Below are positions 1 to 8,457 of a stretch of DNA of 44,801 bases, piece by piece. The notes under the pieces are model-generated. The model was not told where the DNA came from, did no database searches, and was given only the letters and a program-made list of their open reading frames with translations. Position numbers and translations under genes: made by a program. Position 1 is the first letter of the stretch, and every line of letters begins with the position of its first letter. The stretch is from contig JALSRZ010000118.1 in assembly GCA_026984515.1 (NCBI GenBank), forward strand, positions 1 to 44,801, given 5' to 3'. Source of the DNA: Thiohalobacter sp. GTDB lineage: Bacteria; Pseudomonadota; Gammaproteobacteria; DSM-19610.

Positions 1-89
1 CTGGTCGAACCTTTAGGTTCAAATCCTGCCACCTGGAAACGTCACCGGTCTAAATCCGGTCCCGTGCTAACGTAACCATTAACCAACTT

Positions 90-164
90 TGGCTGGGGCG
101 GCAGGATTCGAACCTGCGTATGCTGAGATCAAAACCCAGTGCCTTACCGCTTGGCGACGCCCCA
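90..164 (-). tRNA. tRNA-Gln (anticodon TTG)
   Basis: Read on the minus strand, the 75 bases fold as a complete cloverleaf. There is a 7-bp acceptor stem starting TGGGGCG, a D arm closed by GCC/GGC, an anticodon stem CTGGG/CTCAG around the loop TTTTGAT (anticodon TTG), a T arm GCAGG-TTCGAAT-CCTGC, and an encoded 3' CCA. The weak U1-A72 first pair is typical of tRNA-Gln. It lies 13 bp downstream of ispE on the same strand. The order ispE-tRNA-Gln is known from Pseudomonas-like genomes, where prs follows; prs would lie beyond the left edge. Confidence 0.97.
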
Positions 165-177
165 GGAGAAAACGCCT

Positions 178-1035
178 TTATACCTGCTCCAGCCGTTGTA
201 ACAACGGTGAGCGGTTGCAGCCTCGCGCCACGAATCCGCTCCAGGGCACCGGTATCTGTCGCAGTATGGACTCTGCCTGCAGTCGATCCGTGCAGGCGGC
301 AAATACGCAGGCGCCACTCCCCGTCATCTGCGCAGGCTGGAACTTATTCAACCAATTCAGTGCCTTGCCAACCTCCGGGTAGCGCCGCACAACCACCTGC
401 TGCAGATGATTACCGCCCTCACCCGAGACAAAGGCGGGTATTTTGAGCGGGGGCGCGTTGCGTGTCAATCCGGGATCGGAGAATACCACGGCAGTGGAGA
501 CCTCAACGGCCGGATTCAGCACCAGGTACCAGGGCTCCGGCAGGTCAGTCAGGGGGGTCAGCCGTTCGCCCACGCCCTCTGCCCAGGCGGCATGACCGTG
601 CACGAATACAGGTACATCGGCGCCCAGTTGCAGGCCGATGCCGGCCAGCTGGTCGACGGTGAGACCCAGCTTCCACAGCGCATTCAGCGCCACCAGCGTG
701 GTCGCGGCATCGGAACTGCCGCCGCCCAGACCGCCACCTGCCGGCAAGCGCTTGTCGAGACGAATACGCACGCCCGGGTCCCGGCCGGTATGCGCTAACA
801 GGGCGCGTGCTGCACGAACGACCAGGTCCTGCCCGGGAGGCACCCCGGGTAACCCGCCCTGCAGGTCAATCGTGCCGTCGTCCGAGGTTTCAAACCACAG
901 GCGGTCACCGCTGTCGAGAAACTGGAATACCGTCTGCAATTCATGGTAGCCGTCAGCGCGCCGACCGGTGATGCGCAGCAACAGGTTCAGTTTGGCAGGG
1001 GCCGGCCAGTACCGTTCCTTACCCGACCCGTTCAT
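178..1035 (-). CDS. ispE: 4-diphosphocytidyl-2-C-methyl-D-erythritol kinase
   Basis: IspE phosphorylates CDP-methylerythritol with ATP in the MEP pathway of isoprenoid synthesis, in the cytoplasm. The 285-residue protein has the family length. It carries the N-terminal PAPAKLNL motif with catalytic Lys15, the GHMP-kinase ATP loop PAGGGLGGGSSDA (residues 98-110) and a catalytic Asp at about 140 in the GADVPVF motif. Its ATG overlaps the stop of lolB in an ATGA junction, so the two genes are translationally coupled. tRNA-Gln follows directly. Confidence 0.97.
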   Translation of the reverse strand: MNGSGKERYWPAPAKLNLLLRITGRRADGYHELQTVFQFLDSGDRLWFETSDDGTIDLQGGLPGVPPGQDLVVRAARALLAHTGRDPGVRIRLDKRLPAGGGLGGGSSDAATTLVALNALWKLGLTVDQLAGIGLQLGADVPVFVHGHAAWAEGVGERLTPLTDLPEPWYLVLNPAVEVSTAVVFSDPGLTRNAPPLKIPAFVSGEGGNHLQQVVVRRYPEVGKALNWLNKFQPAQMTGSGACVFAACTDRLQAESILRQIPVPWSGFVARGCNRSPLLQRLEQV

Positions 1036-1826
1036 GGTATCTGCCAGTCATCGATGACGAACCGGACCTGGATGGCATCGCGCTGCAGCCGCAATTTCTT
1101 TGGCAGTGACAACCCGGCACTGTCCATGTAGCGCTGGTAGTCAATCGACCAGCCGTCCTGCCCGATGTGCAGCAAACGTCCCTGCGCGTCCCACTGCAGA
1201 ACCGGTGCCGGATCCCGCACCGGCAAACCACGCAACCAGGCCGCCAGGCCGGTGACCGGCAGACGCCAGCCGGTCTGCTGTTGCAGCAGGTCTTCCGGGT
1301 TCAGGGCAAAAACCGCGGGCTGATCGGCTCGCCGCAGCCACACACCCTGCGCATTACCGTGCAGTTCCACCGCGCCCCGGCCAAAAGGGCCACGCAGGCG
1401 GATACGATAGTTTTCGCCACGCTGCTGCCAGTCGAACCCGGCACTCCAGCCTTCTTCCCCGGTCCGTAACGCGACACGACCTTTCGCCTGCCAGTCATGC
1501 AGCGCGGCCAGGGTTGCCTGGCGGTCGAGCCAGACAGACTCTGCTGCGGGTTCGGGTATTTTCGGGCGAGTGGCGCAGGCGCTCATCAGCAGCGCCGCCA
1601 GCAGCAACAGGCTGGTGATACCGGAGCGTCGGCCTGCGACGCAATCGTTACGGCCTGCCGTCGCGGTCAGGAGACCGCTCCCGGGGGGTAAAACCTGTCG
1701 CCTGCAGTACCATGAAGGAAGCGAGGCTGTTTCAGCAGATCCTGCATGGCCGATCAGGGAGACAGGCGCCGTACCGTTTCTTCCAGCACCGGGTCGCCGG
1801 GGGCATCCTTGCGCGCCTTGTCCCAC
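1032..1826 (-). CDS. lolB: Outer-membrane lipoprotein receptor LolB (start uncertain)
   Basis: LolB takes lipoproteins from periplasmic LolA and inserts them into the outer membrane. The assignment rests on the lipoprotein signal (hydrophobic LLLLAALLMSAC with lipobox Cys at residue 84 of the longest frame), a mature domain of about 180 residues beginning near the LolB-like 'LHDWQAKGRVALRTGEEGW', and the position beside ispE. The start is a problem. The longest frame begins with GTG at 1826 and overlaps the upstream TPR gene by 73 bp. The only other ordinary start before the lipobox is a TTG at 1607, inside the signal peptide, which would leave no positive n-region. A CTG at 1668-1670 preceded by GGGAG would give a normal signal peptide with an Arg pair. 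The 3' end and function are secure; the first ~50 residues probably are not translated. Confidence 0.85.
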   Translation of the reverse strand: MGQGAQGCPRRPGAGRNGTAPVSLIGHAGSAETASLPSWYCRRQVLPPGSGLLTATAGRNDCVAGRRSGITSLLLLAALLMSACATRPKIPEPAAESVWLDRQATLAALHDWQAKGRVALRTGEEGWSAGFDWQQRGENYRIRLRGPFGRGAVELHGNAQGVWLRRADQPAVFALNPEDLLQQQTGWRLPVTGLAAWLRGLPVRDPAPVLQWDAQGRLLHIGQDGWSIDYQRYMDSAGLSLPKKLRLQRDAIQVRFVIDDWQIP

Positions 1827-3520
1827 AATGCACGCGCGGCATCCCGGTCACCCATGGCCCACATCACTTCCCCCAGGTGTGCAGCAATCTCTGCATCCCC
1901 GGTCATAGCGTAGGCTTTCTGCAGGTGGTCGCGCGCTTCCTGCAGGCGTCCGAGGCGATACAACACCCAACCCATACTGTCGATAACGGCCGGGTCCTCC
2001 GGGGTCTGCGCAAAGGCCTTCTGCACGTACACCAGGGCTTCTTTATAACGATCCGTGCGGTCCGCCAGCGTGTAACCCAGTGCATTGAGCGCCCGGGCGT
2101 TATTCGGTTCGACTTTCAGCACTGCGCGCAGGTCCTTTTCCGCCTGGTTGAGCCGGTCCAGGTGCTCCGCCACCAGCGAACGGGCATACAGGATTTCCAG
2201 ATCGTCCGGGCGTGTTTCCAGGTAATCGCTGTACAGCTTGTAGGCTTCCTCGTACCAGTCGATACCGGACAGGATTTCCCCTTCCACCAGGAACAGGCGC
2301 TGGGCCTGTCCGGGTTTTGCCGCACGCAGGGTGCGCAGGCGCTCACGTGCCGCTGCCACATCGCCCTGCTGCGCTTCCAGCCGGGCGATACGAATCTGCA
2401 CCTCGATCCATTGATCGCTTTCCCGATCCACCTTGTTGTACCACTTCATGGCGCGTTTGGTGTTTTTCTGCTCTTCCGCGATCGCGCCCAGGTAGTAGTA
2501 GGCCTGCTGGGTCTGGAAATCCAGCTCCACCAGTTTCCTGAAACGGGTGCGCGCCTCTTTCAGGTCACCGGCTTCCAGCGCCAGCAAGGCCAGCGAGTAG
2601 GTCACCTGCCCGTTGTCCGGCTGCCGCCTCAGCAGACTGCGGTACTGCTTGCGCGCAGCCTCGAAATCCTCCAGGTCCACCAGCAGGCGCGCATACGCGA
2701 GTTGTAACCCGGGGTTGTCCGGGTCGTTGTGCAGCGCGGTTTCCATGCGGGTACGTGCTGCCTCACCCCGGTCCTGCTTGAGGTCGATCTGCACCTGCAG
2801 GATAAGGGCATCCGCCCAGCCGGGCTTCAACTCCAGGCAGCGCGCGACTTCCTGCTCGGCCAGTGGCCAGTTTTCGGCGTGTACCGCCAGGCGTGCGTAG
2901 GCGAAGTGTGCATCGGGATCCTGCGGGCGCAGTGCCACCAGTTGCGCCATGATCCGCAATGCGCGTTCCCGGTCGGGTTCCCTGGCCAGCAGGGCCAGCA
3001 TGGACTGGTACGGTTTGCCGTCCGCATGGTTCTGCAGCAGGTACTCGAACTGTTCCAGCGCCTCCTGCTGCTGGTCCAGTCGCAGTGCCAGGATCGCCAG
3101 CGTCTGGCGGGCTTCGGTACTGTCGGGTGCCAGTTCCACCCAGCGCTGCGCGGCGCGGTACGCAATGGCCGGCTGTTTGGCGAAGACCGCGATCTTCAGC
3201 GCGCGTTCGGCAATCCGCGGGTCATTGCTCTGTTTGGCGGCCTGCAGATAGCTGGCACCGGAGACATCCAGGCGACCGCGCTGGCCGGCAATCTCACCCA
3301 GCAAAACGCCGTACAGCAGGGGCGCAGTCAATTCCTCCTGCGCAGCCGCACTGGCCGGTGGCTGGCCGGCTTGCCCTTTTTCCGCTCCGGCCGGGCTGGT
3401 AGTCGCCACCGGTTCCGCCTCAGGTCTGGTCGGGGACTGGCTACAGGCGCTGAGCAGTAAACCTGCCAACAGCATCCATGCGCAACGCAGATTCACACTT
3501 TTACATCTAAAAACAATCAT
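1754..3520 (-). CDS. TPR-repeat outer-membrane lipoprotein (PA4667-like)
   Basis: A 588-residue exported protein with a lipoprotein signal peptide (LLAGLLLSAC, Cys26), a short Pro/Ala/Gly-rich linker and then tandem tetratricopeptide repeats to the C terminus. Helix pairs of the type 'A.LALEAGDLKEAR..FRKLVELD' recur about every 34 residues. TPR domains bind proteins; the partner is unknown. The same kind of gene sits between hemA and lolB in Pseudomonas, which supports orthology by position. It diverges from hemA. The ATG at 3520 has a weak purine stretch upstream. A GTG at residue 9 would also give a good signal peptide. Confidence 0.88.
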   Translation of the reverse strand: MIVFRCKSVNLRCAWMLLAGLLLSACSQSPTRPEAEPVATTSPAGAEKGQAGQPPASAAAQEELTAPLLYGVLLGEIAGQRGRLDVSGASYLQAAKQSNDPRIAERALKIAVFAKQPAIAYRAAQRWVELAPDSTEARQTLAILALRLDQQQEALEQFEYLLQNHADGKPYQSMLALLAREPDRERALRIMAQLVALRPQDPDAHFAYARLAVHAENWPLAEQEVARCLELKPGWADALILQVQIDLKQDRGEAARTRMETALHNDPDNPGLQLAYARLLVDLEDFEAARKQYRSLLRRQPDNGQVTYSLALLALEAGDLKEARTRFRKLVELDFQTQQAYYYLGAIAEEQKNTKRAMKWYNKVDRESDQWIEVQIRIARLEAQQGDVAAARERLRTLRAAKPGQAQRLFLVEGEILSGIDWYEEAYKLYSDYLETRPDDLEILYARSLVAEHLDRLNQAEKDLRAVLKVEPNNARALNALGYTLADRTDRYKEALVYVQKAFAQTPEDPAVIDSMGWVLYRLGRLQEARDHLQKAYAMTGDAEIAAHLGEVMWAMGDRDAARALWDKARKDAPGDPVLEETVRRLSP

Positions 3521-3645
3521 CTTGTCCGTTAATCGGTTACCCTTTCAGTCTTCGCGCCACTATACGGCAAACGATTCAGAAGCTACAGTCATCCACACTG
3601 GCTTGTATTCACCCGGGGCATCCCGCAGAATTTCCCGTTTGTATT

Positions 3646-3651
3646 TATAAT
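3646..3651 (+). promoter_or_regulatory. Candidate -10 element of hemA, very close to its ATG
   Basis: A perfect TATAAT lies 10 nt before the hemA ATG at 3662. Transcription starting the usual 6-8 nt downstream of it would leave a leader of only a few bases. No good -35 hexamer is visible at 16-18 nt spacing, so this is a candidate only. Confidence 0.4.
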
Positions 3652-3661
3652 ACGTGTACTT

Positions 3662-4918
3662 ATGTCCCTGATCGCGCTCGGCATCAACCACCGCACCGCA
3701 CCGGTCGAACTGCGGGAGCAGGTTGCCATTACCGGCGATCGCATCACCGATGCGTTGCACGACCTGGTAGCCCTGCCCGCGGTCGATGAAGCCGCGATCC
3801 TGTCTACCTGTAACCGCACCGAACTCTATTGCGGCGTGCAGGAAGACCCGACAGACACACTGACGGACTGGCTGGCGCGCTACCACCAACTGGAACCCGA
3901 CGCCATCCGCCCGCACCTGTATCGCTACCCGAACGACAATGCGGTGCGCCATCTGCTGCGCGTGGCAGGCGGCCTGGACTCGATGATCCTCGGCGAACCG
4001 CAGATCCTCGGCCAGATGAAAGAGGCCTGGCAGACCGCCAACGACGCCGGTACGCTTGACATCACGCTGGGCCGTTTGTTCCAGCATACCTTCTCGGTAG
4101 CCAAACAAATCCGCACGGACACGGCGATCGGCGAAAGCCCGGTGTCGATTGCCTTCGCCGCGGTCAGCCTGGCTCGCCAGATTTTCAGCAACTTCAAGCA
4201 CCACACGGCGCTGCTGATCGGCGCTGGTGAAACCATCGAACTGACCGCCCGTCACCTGCACGACCAGCAACTGGGCAAGCTGATCATTGCCAACCGGACC
4301 CTGGAAAACGCCCACACGCTGGCGGCAACGTTCAACGGCTATGGCATCGGCCTGGACGAAATCCCGGCCCATCTTCCGGAAGCCGATATCGTCATTTCCG
4401 CGACCGCCAGCGACAGTGCCATACTGGATAAAGCCATGGTGAAAGCTGCGCTCAAGGGGCGCAAACACCGGCCGGTGTTCATGGTCGACATTGCCGTGCC
4501 CCGGGATATCGACCCGGCCGTTGCCGAACTTGAAGACATCTATCTGTATACCGTCGATGACCTGCAGGAGGTGATCCAGGAAAACCTCAAGTCCCGGCAA
4601 CAGGCAGCGCTTCAGGCCGAGGATATCATTGATGTGCAGGTGGACCGCTTCATGGCCTGGCTGCGCGGCCAGAATGCGGTGGCCTCGATCCGCAGTTACC
4701 GCCTGCAGGCTGAACAGCAACGCGATACCGTACTGGACAAGGCCCGACAGATGCTGGGCAACGGCAAGGACCCACAGGAAACCCTGGATTTTCTTGCCCG
4801 GACCCTGACCAACAAGCTGACCCACGGCCCCAGCGTGCGCATCCGGCAGGCTGCGGAAAGCGGGGACGACGCGTTATTGCAGGCGATCCTGAAACTGTAC
4901 GACCTGGACCGGGAATGA
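3662..4918 (+). CDS. hemA: Glutamyl-tRNA reductase
   Basis: HemA reduces glutamyl-tRNA to glutamate-1-semialdehyde with NADPH, the first committed step of tetrapyrrole (haem) synthesis by the C5 route. The 418 residues match the family. The N terminus [15 protein letters not shown] is canonical, the nucleophile is Cys50 in STCNRTE, and an NADPH-binding region lies around '[16 protein letters not shown]'. The C-terminal dimerization region follows. The conserved N terminus fixes the ATG at 3662, yet there is no Shine-Dalgarno sequence, and a TATAAT sits just upstream, so the mRNA may be leaderless. prfA follows after one base and prmC comes next, as in many gammaproteobacteria. Confidence 0.97.
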   Translation: MSLIALGINHRTAPVELREQVAITGDRITDALHDLVALPAVDEAAILSTCNRTELYCGVQEDPTDTLTDWLARYHQLEPDAIRPHLYRYPNDNAVRHLLRVAGGLDSMILGEPQILGQMKEAWQTANDAGTLDITLGRLFQHTFSVAKQIRTDTAIGESPVSIAFAAVSLARQIFSNFKHHTALLIGAGETIELTARHLHDQQLGKLIIANRTLENAHTLAATFNGYGIGLDEIPAHLPEADIVISATASDSAILDKAMVKAALKGRKHRPVFMVDIAVPRDIDPAVAELEDIYLYTVDDLQEVIQENLKSRQQAALQAEDIIDVQVDRFMAWLRGQNAVASIRSYRLQAEQQRDTVLDKARQMLGNGKDPQETLDFLARTLTNKLTHGPSVRIRQAAESGDDALLQAILKLYDLDRE

Positions 4919-4919
4919 C

Positions 4920-6008
4920 GTGAACCCTTCGCTGGAAAGAAAACTCGAAACCATCGTGGAACGCGCCCAGGAGGTCAGCGCACTGCTGGCCGACCCGGAC
5001 GTCATTGCCGATAACCGTCGCTTCCGCGAACTGTCGGTGGAATATGCACAGATCAACCCGGTCGTCAGCTGCTTCGATGCCCTGCAGAAAACCCGCGAGG
5101 ACGAACAGGCGGCACAGGACATGCTGCAGGACCCTGACCCCGAACTGAAAGCCATGGCCGACGAGGAACTGGCTGCCGTCCGCGTACGCCGCGAACAGCT
5201 GGAACTGGAGCTGCAAACGCATCTGCTACCGAAAGACCCGAACGACGACAAGAACGTCTACCTGGAGATCCGCGCCGGTACCGGTGGTGACGAAGCGGCC
5301 ATATTCGCCGGGGACCTGTTCCGCATGTACTCCCGCTTTGCAGAAAACCAGGGATGGACGGTCGAGATTCTCAGTGAAAGCAGCGGGGAACACGGCGGCT
5401 ACAAGGAAATCATTGCACGCATCAGCGGCCGCGACGTTTACGCACAACTCAAATTCGAGTCCGGCGCACACCGTGTACAACGGGTTCCCGAAACCGAATC
5501 ACAGGGCCGCATTCACACCTCGGCCGCCACCGTTGCCGTACTGCCGGAAGCCGAGCAACAGGATGCGGTCGATCTCAATCCCGCGGACCTGAAGATAGAC
5601 ACCTACCGCGCGTCCGGTGCGGGTGGCCAGCACGTGAACAAGACCGATTCGGCAGTACGCATTACCCATACGCCGACCGGCATCGTGGTGGAATGCCAGG
5701 ACGAACGCTCCCAGCACAAAAACCGGGCGCGCGCCCTGTCGCTGCTGGCAGCGCGCATCCAGGCGGTGGAAGATGAGAAACGCCACTCTGAAGAAACCGA
5801 GACACGCCGCAGCCTGGTGGGCAGCGGAGACCGTTCCGAACGCATCCGCACCTACAATTTCCCCCAGGGACGCATGACCGACCACCGCATCAACCTGACG
5901 CTCTACAAGCTGGATGAAATCATGCAGGGTCATCTCGAATACGTGATCGCGCCCCTGCAGAGCGAGGACCAGGCCGACCGGCTGGCCGAACTCAGCTCCG
6001 CGGACTAG
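4920..6008 (+). CDS. prfA: Peptide chain release factor 1
   Basis: RF1 recognises UAA and UAG stop codons and triggers peptide release on the ribosome. The 362-residue length is typical. The GGQ hydrolysis motif is at about residue 234 ([14 protein letters not shown]). The stop-codon-reading PxT tripeptide appears as P-E-T in [10 protein letters not shown], where PAT or PVT is more usual. The GTG start is one base after the hemA stop, with GGGA upstream, so it is probably coupled to hemA. Its Gln is the methylation target of the downstream PrmC. A fragment of a dispersed repeat lies just after its TAG stop. Confidence 0.96.
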   Translation: MNPSLERKLETIVERAQEVSALLADPDVIADNRRFRELSVEYAQINPVVSCFDALQKTREDEQAAQDMLQDPDPELKAMADEELAAVRVRREQLELELQTHLLPKDPNDDKNVYLEIRAGTGGDEAAIFAGDLFRMYSRFAENQGWTVEILSESSGEHGGYKEIIARISGRDVYAQLKFESGAHRVQRVPETESQGRIHTSAATVAVLPEAEQQDAVDLNPADLKIDTYRASGAGGQHVNKTDSAVRITHTPTGIVVECQDERSQHKNRARALSLLAARIQAVEDEKRHSEETETRRSLVGSGDRSERIRTYNFPQGRMTDHRINLTLYKLDEIMQGHLEYVIAPLQSEDQADRLAELSSAD

Positions 6009-6021
6009 CGGACCATGCCCG

Positions 6022-6062
6022 GGAACCTGTCGGGTTTGGGAACCATCTACTGCGCTGGCGAG
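6022..6062. repeat. Family B repeat, end fragment
   Basis: These 41 bp match the right end of the 168-bp palindromic element at 35545-35712, read in reverse complement, with 4 differences. Shared words include CCTGTCGGGTTT and ATCTACTGCGCTGGCG. Only one arm is present, so this is a truncated or solo end. It lies between prfA and prmC and includes the region just before the prmC ribosome-binding site. Confidence 0.7.
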
Positions 6063-6073
6063 GGAAAAGCGGC

Positions 6074-6916
6074 TTGAAGCCATCCATCAAGGAAGTGCTC
6101 GACCGGGCGGCCACCGCCCTGCGTAACCGTGACAACGCACGCCTGGACAGCGAGGTATTGCTGGCCTTTGTGCTGGACAAACCCCGCAGTCACCTGCACG
6201 CCTGGCCCGAAGCCGGGCTCGATGCCGTTCAGCTGCAGCGTTTCGAGCAACTGATCGCCGAACGTGCCAGGGGACGACCCGTCGCCTACCTGACCGGGCG
6301 GCGCGAATTCTGGTCGCTGGACCTTGAAGTCACGACCGACACCCTGATCCCGCGACCCGAGACCGAGCTGCTGGTGGAACAGGCACTGGCGCTGTTGCCT
6401 GCACAGCGGAACCTGCGGATCGCGGATCTCGGCACCGGCAGCGGTGCGATCGCCATCGCGCTGGCAAAGGAGCGCAAGACCTGGTCACTCTGTGCGCTGG
6501 ACCGTTCCCTTGCCTGCTGCCGGGTTGCCCAACGCAATGCCCGGCGACTGGGCCTGGACAATATGGATGTGATCAACGCTGACTGGTGTGACGCGCTGGC
6601 TACATCCGGCGTGGATGCCATCCTGTGCAACCCTCCCTACATAGCCGGGCAGGACCCGCACCTGCAACAGGGAGACCTGCGTTACGAACCGCGCTCGGCG
6701 CTGGTTTCCGGCACGCAGGGGCTGGACGCCATCAGGCGCCTGGCTGCCGACACCGCACGGGTCCTGAAAAAGGGCGCCTGGTTGTTTCTGGAGCACGCTT
6801 ACGACCAGTCGGACAATGTTCTCAACCTACTGAATGATAAAGGCTTTACAGACATCCACTGCATTCGGGACCTGGCCGGGATGGAACGCGTCACGCGCGC
6901 CCGCAAACCAGCCTGA
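6074..6916 (+). CDS. prmC: Release factor glutamine methyltransferase
   Basis: PrmC (HemK) N5-methylates the Gln of the GGQ motif in RF1 and RF2, using SAM. The 280-residue protein has a helical N-terminal RF-binding domain and then a Rossmann-fold methyltransferase. The SAM motif ADLGTGSGAIA is at 117-127 and the glutamine-binding NPPY is at 186-189. The segment LIPRPETELLVE (91-102) is also diagnostic. The start is TTG at 6074, preceded by an AGGGAAAA stretch; no ATG or GTG is available nearby. A repeat fragment fills much of the 65-bp gap from prfA. Confidence 0.96.
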   Translation: MKPSIKEVLDRAATALRNRDNARLDSEVLLAFVLDKPRSHLHAWPEAGLDAVQLQRFEQLIAERARGRPVAYLTGRREFWSLDLEVTTDTLIPRPETELLVEQALALLPAQRNLRIADLGTGSGAIAIALAKERKTWSLCALDRSLACCRVAQRNARRLGLDNMDVINADWCDALATSGVDAILCNPPYIAGQDPHLQQGDLRYEPRSALVSGTQGLDAIRRLAADTARVLKKGAWLFLEHAYDQSDNVLNLLNDKGFTDIHCIRDLAGMERVTRARKPA

Positions 6917-6959
6917 CAGCGCTCTCGCTTCGACCCTGCATTTCCTATAGGATTTAGCC

Positions 6960-7376
6960 ATGGATCAGGCATCCCCGGACCCTGTCAAATACCGGGAAAT
7001 AGGGTTTTGCAGTCCACACCCGGACCCGCAGCAGGCACTCAGCGCCATGCTGGTGCTCGCCGATCTGGAGGGCGTATTGCACGTCACGGTTCCGGATCGC
7101 TCGCGCAATACGCTGCAGGTCCGCTATGACCTGAACCGGATTTCACTGAACGTCATCGAAGACCTGTTATCCGAACTCGGATTCCACCTGGACAACAGCC
7201 TGCTGGCCAAACTGAAACGCGCACTCTACTACTACACCGAAGAGAACGAACTGCAGGCCCTGGGACAACCCACCGGCCAGGATCACAGCACCCGCGATAT
7301 TTTCATGCGCTGCTACCGCTGCCATACGCACGGCTGCCGTGACGAACGTCCGCAGCACTGGCGCAAATATCTTTAA
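6960..7376 (+). CDS. Small conserved-looking protein with a C-terminal Cys/His cluster, function unknown
   Basis: This 138-residue cytoplasmic protein is not one I can name. Residues 25-95 have the beta-alpha-beta pattern of a ferredoxin-like or HMA-like fold (hydrophobic strand 'VLHVTVP', 'TLQVRYDL', helix 'NVIEDLLSELGF') but lack the CxxC of metallochaperones. The last 25 residues hold C118, C121, H122, H124 and C126 (CYRCHTHGC), which looks like a metal or cofactor site. A TATAGGA stretch and a short AT-rich leader precede the ATG. It follows prmC by 43 bp and precedes moeB in the same direction. A metal-related regulatory or delivery role is possible but unproven. Confidence 0.8.
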   Translation: MDQASPDPVKYREIGFCSPHPDPQQALSAMLVLADLEGVLHVTVPDRSRNTLQVRYDLNRISLNVIEDLLSELGFHLDNSLLAKLKRALYYYTEENELQALGQPTGQDHSTRDIFMRCYRCHTHGCRDERPQHWRKYL

Positions 7377-7383
7377 CAGGCTG

Positions 7384-7567
7384 TTAACCCGCATTTCTCA
7401 CCGGGTTCCGTAACGAGGCGGTGGCAGGTCGTGTGATCAGCGGCGTTCGCGACCGAGGGCTGCGCAGGCATAGTCGACACCATGTCGAGCAGCCCGACCG
7501 AGTGAACGCCGCTTAGCGCGCGGCATGACGCCGCCGCAGCAGGAAGTCGGTGAGAAATGCGGGTTAA
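7384..7567. repeat. Family A palindromic repeat, complete copy (MITE-like)
   Basis: A 184-bp imperfect palindrome that occupies most of the gap 7377-7695. Its ends are inverted copies: TTAACCCGCATTTCTCACCG begins at 7384, and the reverse complement of the same 20 bases ends at 7567. The match extends to 26 bp with two mismatches. Inner segments are also partly inverted (AGCGGCGTTC, GGGCTGC), so the RNA or single strand could fold into a long hairpin. It has no coding capacity. Related copies lie at 23746, 37795 and 44708. The remaining 7568-7695 is the moeB upstream region, in which I see no clear promoter. Confidence 0.85.
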
Positions 7568-7695
7568 ACTTCCGGGAAATCGCCTGATTGTCCTGAACGC
7601 CACGAAGACCCCGAGCGGTCGCCACGCCGGTACAGGCCGGCACAGGCGTCCGTCACCAACTGTTTTTTTGCGCCTGCGGCCGGTATCGTCTGCGT

Positions 7696-8448
7696 ATGGA
7701 TGACCAGCAATTACTTCGCTACAGCCGGCAGATCATGCTGCCGCAGGTCGATGTGCAGGGCCAGCAAAAACTGCTGGCCGCACACGTGCTGGTCATCGGT
7801 GCCGGCGGCCTGGGCTCCCCGGCCGCCATGTACCTGGCCGGCGCCGGCATCGGCCGGATCACCATCGTGGACAATGATGCAGTGGACCTGTCCAACCTGC
7901 AGCGCCAGATCCTGCACCGCAACGCCGACCTGGGGCGCCCCAAGGTCGAATCCGCCAGGGATACACTGACCGGGTTGAACCCGGACATCCAGGTCATCGC
8001 CCTGCCCCGTTTTGCCGACCGGCAAACGCTTGCAGACCTGGTCGCGCAGGCCGACCTGGTGATCGATGCCAGCGATAATTTCGCCACCCGCTTTGCCATC
8101 AACAGCGCCTGCGTGGCAACCGGTACGGACCTGGTATCGGGGGCCGCTATCCGCATGGAAGGCCAGCTTTCGGTGTTCCTGCCCCGGCGCGAAGACAGCC
8201 CCTGCTACCGCTGCCTGTACCCGGAAGGCGATGAACCCGAGCAGACCTGTAGCGAAAACGGTGTACTGTCACCGATCGTGGGCGTGATCGGCAGCCTGCA
8301 GGCACTGGAAGCCATCAAGGTGCTGCTCGCTATCGGGGAATCCCTGTGTGGACGCCTGCTGGTATTCGACGGCCTGTACCACGAATGGCGCAGCATCCAG
8401 CTTCGCAAGGACCCGAATTGCCCGGTGTGCGGCACTGAAGTACATTAG
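7696..8448 (+). CDS. moeB: MoeB/ThiF-type adenylyltransferase (E1-like sulfur-carrier activating enzyme)
   Basis: It adenylates the C-terminal Gly-Gly of a ubiquitin-like sulfur carrier (MoaD or ThiS). The 250 residues carry the nucleotide motif VLVIGAGGLGS (31-41), the R-x-x-x-R segment of 'LQRQILHR', and four zinc cysteines C170, C173, C242 and C245. C185 is in the TCSENGVLSPIVG loop. It could be MoeB or ThiF by sequence. The position two genes after prmC, as in Pseudomonas, favours MoeB. There is no clear Shine-Dalgarno. A JAMM peptidase gene follows after 9 bp, so the pair probably acts on the same carrier. Confidence 0.92.
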   Translation: MDDQQLLRYSRQIMLPQVDVQGQQKLLAAHVLVIGAGGLGSPAAMYLAGAGIGRITIVDNDAVDLSNLQRQILHRNADLGRPKVESARDTLTGLNPDIQVIALPRFADRQTLADLVAQADLVIDASDNFATRFAINSACVATGTDLVSGAAIRMEGQLSVFLPRREDSPCYRCLYPEGDEPEQTCSENGVLSPIVGVIGSLQALEAIKVLLAIGESLCGRLLVFDGLYHEWRSIQLRKDPNCPVCGTEVH

Positions 8449-8457
8449 CAAACTGCC

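Noticed and set aside
10-60. Two T-arm-like stem-loops on the plus strand (GGTTCAAATCC and GGTCTAAATCC)
   Set aside because: No acceptor stem, anticodon arm or CCA fits around them within the visible sequence, and a complete tRNA-Gln lies close by on the other strand. A tRNA remnant cannot be excluded but cannot be supported.
3560-4825. Long open frame antisense to hemA (minus strand, over 400 codons)
   Set aside because: It mirrors a strongly conserved gene with GC-rich codons; its product is Gln/His/Arg/Val-rich without any recognisable domain or ribosome-binding site.
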